DNA of 9,591 nt from an uncultured Rhodocyclaceae bacterium (GTDB taxonomy: Bacteria > Pseudomonadota > Gammaproteobacteria > Burkholderiales > Rhodocyclaceae), in assembly GCA_903950295.1 (NCBI GenBank), contig CAJBAP010000404.1, positions 1 to 9,591 of the forward strand. The letters run 5' to 3'. The notes beneath the pieces were generated by a model. That model was not told where the DNA came from, made no database searches, and saw only the letters and a program-made list of their open reading frames with translations. Each line of letters starts with the position of its first letter. Positions within the stretch are counted from its first letter, which is position 1. This document shows, one piece after another, positions 1 through 5,201 of the stretch. The translations under genes were made by a program, and so were the position numbers.

Positions 1-260
1 AGCAATTCGGCCACGGCGATATACAGGGCAGGGGGGATGCGGTCCTCGAGATCCACCTCAGAAAGCAGGGTGACCAACTCCGGCGACTCATGCACATACA
101 CGCCATGCTCACGGGCCCGCGAAATGATTTCCTCGGCGATCAACCCGCGCCCTTTGGCCACAACTTTCGGCGCCGCGTCACCGGGCGCATATTTCAGTGC
201 CACCGCCAGGGCGCGAGGTCCGCCGCCGTCGTGGTTATCCTTGCCCGGCAGGGTACTCAT
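1..260 (-). CDS. FlhB C-terminal-domain protein (EscU/YscU/HrcU-like), 3' end outside window
   Basis: This reading frame starts at the ATG at 260-258 and is still open at base 1 (86 complete codons visible). It encodes a stand-alone copy of the cytoplasmic C-terminal domain of FlhB, the export-gate component that switches the flagellar type III apparatus from hook to filament substrates. Visible family features are ALAVALKYAPGDAAPKVVAK near the N-terminus, then GLIAEEIISRA, an HGVYVHESPELV segment and IPPALYIAVAE at the edge. There are no membrane segments, so it is not full-length FlhB, and I see no NPTH autocleavage motif. Its start overlaps the 3' end of fliK by 26 bp, implying translational coupling. 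Such short FlhB-like proteins commonly follow fliK in beta- and gammaproteobacteria and are often called FhlB or FlhB2. Its exact role is not settled by the sequence. Confidence 0.87.
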   Translation of the reverse strand, partial: MSTLPGKDNHDGGGPRALAVALKYAPGDAAPKVVAKGRGLIAEEIISRAREHGVYVHESPELVTLLSEVDLEDRIPPALYIAVAEL

Positions 261-1467
261 CTTCGTGTTTTATGTTGAGCGCCAGCAACGGCACACCTGC
301 GGCGGCCAGCGCCTCGGCGAGCTTCGGTGCCGCATCGCGCAGATCGGCCGCGCTGGCACCGTAGGGTGTAGCCAGCGTGATGCGTACGCCGTCGGCCGCC
401 AGTTGCAGGTTGGCATCGATCCGCCCGAGACGCGGCGTGGTGAGTGAGAGCCCAGTGCGCCAGCTGGCTTGCTCTTCACCGGTTTCACCACCCTCGCGAC
501 GACCATCCCTTTCAATTTCCCACTCCATCTGCTGCTGCGGCCAGACTTCGCCATGCCAGAACATGCGTTGGGTTGACGCAGCCTCCAGTTGCTGCTGCAC
601 GAGGGGGCGTAACTCGTCCGGCACCTGCTGCGACAGTGGGGCGGCCTGCGTCGAGGTGTTTGCCGTCCCGCCAGCGCCGACTTTTTCGTCGCCCGCCAGA
701 AATGATTGCGGAGCTGCCGTTGTCGACAAGTTGAGGTTGGGTGCTGCTGGCTGACGCGCAGACTCAGCTGTAGCGTTGCGTTCTAGTGCCGTGGCCTGGG
801 TAGCGTCGGCCCGAGCCATTGGCTGAGATGCTGCCAGCCGTTCTTGTGCTGCCAGTACAAACGCCTGCGGTTGCGATAGCTTCCCCTGCGGTTCCTGCAA
901 CAGCTGCGCGAGCGGCAGCTTGCCCGTTACCCATTGCGCCTGATGCGATTCATAGAACATGCCGCTTTGCGTTACCGCTTTTTCCAAAGTCGGCGCCAGC
1001 AGGACGGCAGCACCTTGCGCCAGGGGCGGCTGCGCCAGCAGCGGCTGGCCGCGATTCAACTGTGCCGGTGGCGGTGCCGTGCCCTCAGCAGGCAACAAGT
1101 TGCCAATCATGCGTGCCGCCGGGCTAAATTTGGCGAACGGGTAAGGTCCGGTCTCGGTAGCGGTTAGAGCTGCACCTTCCACCTGCTTGGCGATCACCAC
1201 CTTCGTCGAGCGGTCGATCACCACCAGTTCGAGTTGATCTCCCGGTTTTGCTCCCTCGGGTAGTTGCAGCGTTAGTTGCTTGCCCGCAACCAGTGCCTTG
1301 TAGGTGTTGTCGGGCAGAACTTCCTGAATGCGTGCCGAGAAGGTTTGCCCCGTGCGCAGCTCCGGCAAGTCGGAGGGAATCTCGTGCACCGGCGACAGCG
1401 GCTGCAGCAGACTCGCCTCATTTTGCAGCCGCATGCGGATGCCGACATCGGAGGGGATCAGGGCCAT
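235..1467 (-). CDS. fliK: Flagellar hook-length control protein FliK
   Basis: This 410-residue protein fits the FliK family. FliK is the secreted ruler that measures the hook and then contacts FlhB to change export specificity. The N-terminal part (about 1-105) is compact. A long Ala/Pro/Gln-rich low-complexity linker follows (about 105-285). The C-terminal hook-length-control domain runs from about 285 to 400, with RMFWHGEVWPQQQMEWEIER at 301-320, then SLTTPRLGRIDANLQLAADG and a GVPLLALNIKHED ending, as expected for betaproteobacterial FliK. It lies 47 bp downstream of fliT, and its stop overlaps the FlhB-domain gene. No convincing Shine-Dalgarno precedes the ATG at 1467, so coupling to fliT or a different start is possible. 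Residues 261-269 (EKVGAGGTA) are encoded exactly by one copy of a 27-bp repeat found elsewhere in the window, sitting in the flexible linker. Confidence 0.93.
   Translation of the reverse strand: MALIPSDVGIRMRLQNEASLLQPLSPVHEIPSDLPELRTGQTFSARIQEVLPDNTYKALVAGKQLTLQLPEGAKPGDQLELVVIDRSTKVVIAKQVEGAALTATETGPYPFAKFSPAARMIGNLLPAEGTAPPPAQLNRGQPLLAQPPLAQGAAVLLAPTLEKAVTQSGMFYESHQAQWVTGKLPLAQLLQEPQGKLSQPQAFVLAAQERLAASQPMARADATQATALERNATAESARQPAAPNLNLSTTAAPQSFLAGDEKVGAGGTANTSTQAAPLSQQVPDELRPLVQQQLEAASTQRMFWHGEVWPQQQMEWEIERDGRREGGETGEEQASWRTGLSLTTPRLGRIDANLQLAADGVRITLATPYGASAADLRDAAPKLAEALAAAGVPLLALNIKHEDEYPAGQG
661..687 (-). repeat. 27-bp dispersed repeat, copy A (inside fliK)
   Basis: Read on the minus strand from 687 to 661 this is GAAAAAGTCGGCGCTGGCG followed by GGACGGCA. 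It differs from copy B (4438-4412) at one base and from copy C (8562-8536) at one base. The first base of the repeat coincides with the first base of a fliK codon, and the repeat is read as nine codons (EKVGAGGTA) without disturbing the frame. Three near-identical 27-mers in 9.6 kb cannot be chance, but the repeat class is not one I can name. Confidence 0.85.
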
Positions 1468-1514
1468 GCGTTATCTGTCATCGGGTTGCTGACGCATGCG
1501 ACAGCATGGCAAAG

Positions 1515-1859
1515 CTAACCGCCCGTGCCGTAAGCCCGGTCGACCTGGCGCTTGCGCGCGTCGCCGTTCAGAAAGTGGCGCACATGTTCCATCCAGGGCT
1601 CGGTATGGCGGCGTACTTCGGCATCGTCTTTCAGGATGCGCTGGATCATGTCGCGCTTCTTCTTCGCCTCGACAGGGTCGGGCGAATTGCTGTCCGCTTC
1701 ATTCATCAAGCTGGCGCGCAGGCTGGCCACGGATTGCTCCAGATCGATCAGGCTGTCCCAATCGTTGGCACGGGCCGCCTCCACCATGCGGTTGGAGAGC
1801 GCACACATTTGTTCGTAGATCTCGATCTGGGCAGGCATCAGCAGCATGGTAGCGATCAC
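1515..1859 (-). CDS. fliT: Flagellar protein FliT (FliD export chaperone)
   Basis: This is a 114-residue, mainly alpha-helical protein of the FliT type. FliT binds the cap protein FliD in the cytoplasm and delivers it to the export apparatus; in enterobacteria it also dampens FlhDC activity, which is not inferable here. Recognisable parts are IEIYEQMCALSNRMVEAAR (12-30), WDSLIDLE (34-41) and a C-terminal helix with MIQRILKDDAEVRRHTEPW (71-89). The start used is the GTG at 1859-1857, which overlaps the fliS stop (GTGA) and has an AGAAGGG ribosome-binding site just upstream. ATG codons at residues 5 and 8 are alternatives that would shorten the protein slightly. Position between fliS and fliK, and the overlap with fliS, support the call and imply co-translation. 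Confidence 0.88.
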   Translation of the reverse strand: MIATMLLMPAQIEIYEQMCALSNRMVEAARANDWDSLIDLEQSVASLRASLMNEADSNSPDPVEAKKKRDMIQRILKDDAEVRRHTEPWMEHVRHFLNGDARKRQVDRAYGTGG

Positions 1860-2281
1860 GCCGCCCTTCTGCTGTCGGAAACAACGCTGGGATCTTTGGC
1901 TATTTCCTCCCAGGCCCCGCGCAGTTCATGAAGAAGCCCGGAAACCTCCTCGATAATCTTCTTGTCGCCCTTGATGTTGGCGAATTGCAGGCGCACGTTC
2001 ATGTAGTCGTAGAGCGCCGCGAGGCGATCTGCAAGTTCACCGCCATCCTTGGATGCGATGCTGTCGCGCAGGCCTTGGGCGATTATGTTGCTTGCCTTCA
2101 TGATCTCTTTGCTCATCGTCAATTTATCCCCTTGCTCGAGGTAAGACAGTGCGGTTGCCAGCGCGAGCAAGGCTCCGTCATAGAGCATGAGGATAAGCTT
2201 GTGCGAGCTTGCAACCTCGACGCCCATGTCGAGTCCTACCCTCGTGTAGGCAGCAGATGGGTTGTTCATGGTCTGGAACAT
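1856..2281 (-). CDS. fliS: Flagellin export chaperone FliS
   Basis: This is a 141-residue FliS-family protein, about the usual size. FliS binds the disordered C-terminal region of flagellin in the cytoplasm, prevents premature polymerisation and passes flagellin to the export gate. Visible family features are an early NNPSAAYTRVGLDMGVE segment (6-22), SSHKLILMLYDGALLALATAL (split across 25-45), a SNIIAQGLRDSI helix (64-75) and LAALYDYMNVRLQFAN (87-102). A GGAG-type ribosome-binding site lies within the 20-bp gap after the fliD stop. The 3' end overlaps fliT in a GTGA arrangement. With two flagellin genes upstream that share a similar C-terminal region, this single FliS could serve both; that is inference. 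Confidence 0.94.
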   Translation of the reverse strand: MFQTMNNPSAAYTRVGLDMGVEVASSHKLILMLYDGALLALATALSYLEQGDKLTMSKEIMKASNIIAQGLRDSIASKDGGELADRLAALYDYMNVRLQFANIKGDKKIIEEVSGLLHELRGAWEEIAKDPSVVSDSRRAA

Positions 2282-2301
2282 GATGAAGTCTCCGGGGGAG
2301 G

Positions 2302-4335
2302 TTACTTGCTGCTGGACGATCCAGGCAGGTTGGCGAGTTGTTGTGTCAGGTAAGTCGAAGTCTGCTGCATCGATGCGATGAGCTGGTCGAGCCCATTGAA
2401 CTGCGCCCGATAGCGCTTTTCGATGTCGGCCATCCGTTTGTTTAACACCTCGCGGCGACTATCGATGTCCGTGATCGAGCGGTCAATTCCCTCGGTACGG
2501 CTGGCGAGGGCGCCTTCTGTACCTAGCATTCCTGTCAGCGTTTGGCCGAGTTGCCAGGCGATGCCGCGCGAGAAACCTACCGTGCCGCGTGCTCCGGTGT
2601 TGCCGCCTTGGATCAGTAACTGCAAGCCACCCGCATCACCCGCACCAGTAAGTACCTGACCCGCGCCAGTACCGGTCACGCCGCCAACTTCGCCGGCCAC
2701 ATCGACACCGGTGATGCTCGTGGTCGAGCCGAACAAGGTTGCTGCGGCATTACCGCCAGTCACCACCACACTCGACGATGAACCATAGAGCGTCGAGGTT
2801 AGCTTGAGGATGCCTGCTGTTTGGGCTACGGATACTTTGTGGCCATGCGACTGATACCAGCTACTACTGTTGATCTTGGACTGTAATTCGGCGACCAGTT
2901 CGTCCTGTGTGTAGGTGCCGGCGTTGAGTGTTATCGTGGCGCTGTTGCCGTTGAGCTTGAGCATGATACTGTCATTTGCTCCAGCAGCGATTACTGTGCT
3001 GGCACCCAGCGCATTCGCCCCTGTGGCTGTGCCGTTCGTGGCGATCTGCGTAATATTCAGTCCATACCGACCGGGCTTCGTGGCGCTTGTCGATGTGCCG
3101 TAGCTCACTAGGCTGTCACTCGGCACGCCCATGATCGCAAACAGGCCGGCTACACTCTTCGCCGGGTCGGATAGGACGCTGTCAAGCTTACTGCTGTTGA
3201 TCGACAGGACGCCGTCGCGCTGGAAGCTGACGCCGATATCAGAGAGTGATGAGACGCCACCGTCAGCGTAATCTAGCCGTTGCGAAATAATGCTGCGCAC
3301 CTGTGATTGCAATCCACGTAGGGTTGCGTCGCCCTGTAGCAGACCCCCTTTCTGCGTCTTGAAATCGTAACCCGCCAATTCCTTCATCGCCGCCGCCATG
3401 TCGTTGTGGGCCTTGACGAAGCCTTCGACGGCCGTTTTTACGTTAGTGGTGTCGCGCGAAACGGTCAGCGTGGTAGGCTTGCCCGTTGCCGTTGTGCTCA
3501 GCAGGTTGAGTGTCACGCCGGCAATCACATCGCCGATGCTGTTACTGCTCTTGCTGACAGCGACACCATCGACAGTGAATTCGGCATTCTGTGCCGCAAG
3601 TTTCTCGGTAATATTCTTGCCACTGCCGACTGTCGCCAGTGGGTCGTAAGCCAGTTGGGAGAGTCCCGTTGTGGCGTCGGTATTGTTTGCATCGCCGTCG
3701 TTGCTCACCAGCACCCGCAACGAATTGGCTTTACCGCTGTCATTACTCGTCATTACCAAACGGTAGCCGCTTCCGTCATTAAGGATGCTGGCGGTTACTC
3801 CAGCGTTGGCCTGATTGATCGCGTCGCGGATGCCGGAGAGCGAATTATTCGTGCTATCGATGGTGATCGACTTCGATGTCTTGTCCGCATTGACCGAAAA
3901 AGAAGCGGCAACTAGGGGCGTGATCGTCGCACTGGTATAGGTTCCAAAGTCTATCGTTAGCGTGCCGGTGCCGATGGTTGAGGCAGGGTCGGCAAACACG
4001 CCCGACGCAATTTTTTGACTCTGGGCGATTTTGCTCACTTCTATCGCGTAACTACCTGGCTTGGCGATGCTGCTGCTGCTGGCGGAGAGGATCGTTGCAT
4101 CCGCCACACTGACTTTAGCCGTGCTGAATTTGCTGGATGACGAGAGTCCCTGTGTGGCGGTCTGGAAAGTGGCCAAGGCACTCTTTATTGAGCCGAACGC
4201 CGTCAGCTTGGCCTGATAGTCAGCCTCCTTCTTGTCGAGGGTGGTAAGCGGCAACTTCTCGGCATCCATCAGCTTGGTAATCAAGCCGTTGATGTCGAGG
4301 CCGGAGCCGATGCCTGGGGAAGAGAGTCCTGCCAT
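2302..4335 (-). CDS. fliD: Flagellar filament cap protein FliD (long form)
   Basis: This 677-residue protein is FliD (HAP2), which forms the cap at the filament tip and folds incoming flagellin. The N-terminal FliD domain is clear: GLSSPGIGSGLDINGLITKL (3-22), then KLTAFGSIKSALATFQTA (43-60). A hook/flagellin IN-like motif spans about 155-195 (SLSGIRDAINQANAGVTASI). The C-terminal domain starts near 245 (AEFTVDGVAV) and includes the SRDTTNVKTAVEGFVKAHND region. The last roughly 65 residues are a heptad-like helix (IDRSITDIDSRREVLNKRMA) typical of the FliD C-terminus. The protein is about 200 residues longer than enterobacterial FliD. Extra sequence at about 405-560 contains another IN-like repeat and a Gly/Thr/Val-rich stretch. 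AAGGA precedes the ATG, which also fits the GLSSPG start. It is preceded by candidate sigma54 and sigma28 promoters and followed closely by fliS. Confidence 0.95.
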   Translation of the reverse strand: MAGLSSPGIGSGLDINGLITKLMDAEKLPLTTLDKKEADYQAKLTAFGSIKSALATFQTATQGLSSSSKFSTAKVSVADATILSASSSSIAKPGSYAIEVSKIAQSQKIASGVFADPASTIGTGTLTIDFGTYTSATITPLVAASFSVNADKTSKSITIDSTNNSLSGIRDAINQANAGVTASILNDGSGYRLVMTSNDSGKANSLRVLVSNDGDANNTDATTGLSQLAYDPLATVGSGKNITEKLAAQNAEFTVDGVAVSKSSNSIGDVIAGVTLNLLSTTATGKPTTLTVSRDTTNVKTAVEGFVKAHNDMAAAMKELAGYDFKTQKGGLLQGDATLRGLQSQVRSIISQRLDYADGGVSSLSDIGVSFQRDGVLSINSSKLDSVLSDPAKSVAGLFAIMGVPSDSLVSYGTSTSATKPGRYGLNITQIATNGTATGANALGASTVIAAGANDSIMLKLNGNSATITLNAGTYTQDELVAELQSKINSSSWYQSHGHKVSVAQTAGILKLTSTLYGSSSSVVVTGGNAAATLFGSTTSITGVDVAGEVGGVTGTGAGQVLTGAGDAGGLQLLIQGGNTGARGTVGFSRGIAWQLGQTLTGMLGTEGALASRTEGIDRSITDIDSRREVLNKRMADIEKRYRAQFNGLDQLIASMQQTSTYLTQQLANLPGSSSSK

Positions 4336-4359
4336 GATGGGTGTCCTTGGTTGCCTTAT

Positions 4360-4386
4360 TTATCGGCTGTCGCCGTTAAATCTGTA
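4360..4386 (-). promoter_or_regulatory. Candidate sigma28 (FliA) promoter of fliD
   Basis: On the minus strand TACAGATT (4386-4379), an 11-base spacer and GCCGATAA (4367-4360) match the FliA consensus TAAAGTTT-N11-GCCGATAA at 6 of 8 and 8 of 8 positions. The expected start site would give a leader of about 20 bases before the fliD ATG at 4335. It fits the late-gene role of fliD-fliS-fliT. Confidence 0.78.
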
Positions 4387-4387
4387 G

Positions 4388-4403
4388 AGCAGGATACGTT
4401 CCA
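4388..4403 (-). promoter_or_regulatory. Candidate sigma54 (-24/-12) promoter of fliD
   Basis: The minus strand reads TGGAACGTATCCTGCT, with the GG-N10-GC spacing required for RpoN and close agreement with TGGCACG-N4-TTGCW. The matching element upstream of the giant flagellin (TGGCACGCTTGCTGCT, 7993-7978) has the same form. It lies just upstream of the sigma28 -35, so the two promoters are stacked. Confidence 0.6.
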
Positions 4404-4411
4404 TGTCCGCA

Positions 4412-4438
4412 TGTCGTCCCGCCAGCGCCGACTTTTTC
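4412..4438 (-). repeat. 27-bp dispersed repeat, copy B (vapC stop / fliD upstream)
   Basis: Minus strand 4438-4412 reads GAAAAAGTCGGCGCTGGCG followed by GGACGACA. Its first bases contribute to the TGA stop codon of the VapC-like toxin gene, and its far end lies 8 bp upstream of the fliD sigma54 element. Together with copy C it brackets the block that separates flaG from fliD. Confidence 0.87.
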
Positions 4439-4856
4439 AACTGGGTTTCCATAATCCGACGCCAGAGGCTAAGGCCGCTTCACGCAGGGCGGCATCCTGG
4501 GTTGCAATCGGTAGCTGTAGGCGCAGTGCCAGATCGAGATAGGCAGCATCGTAACTGGTGAGGTCATGTCGCAGCGCCAACCCGAGCAAATCGCCGGGTC
4601 GTGCCATGTCCGGAGAAAAGCGTATGGGCAAGCCCATGGCTTCTGAGAGAATTTCCTGTGCCCTAGTCCCGTCAAGTTTCCGACGTTTGCAAGCAGTACG
4701 CAGGACATTGGCGAACTCTATTCCCCACAAGCTTGGAACCCAAGCATGCACTCCTTGACCCCGGCTCAAGTAAGACGATACAGCCGTTGTATAAGGTGTT
4801 GTCTGTCCCGGCAGAAACCATCCGACGCTGATCGAGCAGTCGATAACCAGAGACAT
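4437..4856 (-). CDS. vapC: VapC-like PIN-domain toxin ribonuclease
   Basis: This 139-residue protein has the layout of a PIN-domain endoribonuclease toxin. The four acidic residues expected in the metal-dependent active site are visible: D6 in SLVIDCSIS, E47 in WGIEFANVL, D103 in SYDAAYLDLA and D121 in ATQDAALREAA. The length is normal for VapC and nothing suggests inactivation. The start ATG shares one base with the antitoxin stop (TAATG), so the two are translationally coupled. VapC toxins cleave specific RNAs, often initiator tRNA or rRNA; the target here cannot be read from sequence. It is odd to find it immediately upstream of fliD in a flagellar operon. No terminator follows it, so its transcript may read into fliD. 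The stop codon lies at the edge of the 27-bp repeat. Confidence 0.9.
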   Translation of the reverse strand: MSLVIDCSISVGWFLPGQTTPYTTAVSSYLSRGQGVHAWVPSLWGIEFANVLRTACKRRKLDGTRAQEILSEAMGLPIRFSPDMARPGDLLGLALRHDLTSYDAAYLDLALRLQLPIATQDAALREAALASGVGLWKPS

Positions 4857-5095
4857 TATCTACGACCTTCCGCGATGATTTCCTTGATGTCGCCCTCAAG
4901 CTCCAGCCCTTTCCCCAATTCCCTAAGCTTGGCGAAAGCCGCAGCGACATCCTGACAATCCTGCTGACTTTCAGGGGCAACCATCCGCGCTACCGGCTTA
5001 CCATGCTTGGTAATGCTCACTTCTTCGCCGGCCTGAACGGCGGCCAGCAATTCCGAAAAACGCGCCTTGGCCTCGTAAATCGCAACAGTCCTCAT
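4856..5095 (-). CDS. vapB: Phd/YefM-family antitoxin (partner of the VapC-like toxin)
   Basis: This 79-residue protein belongs to the Phd/YefM antitoxin family. The N-terminal DNA-binding part contains IYEAKARFSELLAAVQAGE followed by VSITKHGKPVARMV, which is the family signature. The acidic, helical C-terminal half (about 45-79, with LRELGKGLELEGDIKEII) would wrap and neutralise the PIN toxin. AAAGGG lies about 8 bases before the ATG. It overlaps the toxin gene by one base. The 62 bp between it and the flagellin terminator must hold its promoter if the pair is autoregulated. AACC/GGTT half-sites lie around an AT-rich stretch at about 5101-5121, but I cannot identify a firm -10/-35 or operator. 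The symbol follows the common usage for VapC partners; strictly the fold is Phd/YefM rather than AbrB-type VapB. Confidence 0.9.
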   Translation of the reverse strand: MRTVAIYEAKARFSELLAAVQAGEEVSITKHGKPVARMVAPESQQDCQDVAAAFAKLRELGKGLELEGDIKEIIAEGRR

Positions 5096-5157
5096 AGCCT
5101 AACCCTTTCTAAAATATGGTTGACCTGATTATTGGTGAAAGTTCCCTGCATAGCAAG

Positions 5158-5182
5158 AAAAAGCCCGCGCCGTAGCGCGGGC
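5158..5182 (-). terminator. Rho-independent terminator of the giant flagellin gene
   Basis: In the transcribed (minus) direction the sequence forms an 8-bp perfect stem GCCCGCGC / GCGCGGGC (5182-5175 with 5170-5163) around a TACG tetraloop, followed at once by TTTTTCTT. It lies about 20 bases past the flagellin stop and separates flagellin transcription from the toxin-antitoxin pair. Confidence 0.93.
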
Positions 5183-5201
5183 CTGCTGGACGGGATGTTT
5201 G

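Noticed and set aside
235..554. Second minus-strand frame (270-554) overlapping fliK
   Set aside because: It is another frame of the fliK C-terminal domain, with no family resemblance. The fliK frame has clear conserved motifs.
1248..1931. Long plus-strand open frame opposite fliK, fliT and fliS
   Set aside because: It is antisense to three well-supported genes, has a compositionally odd His/Ala/Arg-rich product and no recognisable family. It is a by-product of GC-rich codon use.
4423..4438. T-run of the 27-bp repeat as a rho-independent terminator
   Set aside because: The GC-rich part forms only a weak interrupted stem (3 bp, mismatches, 2 bp), and one copy lies inside fliK, where a terminator would make little sense on the plus strand.
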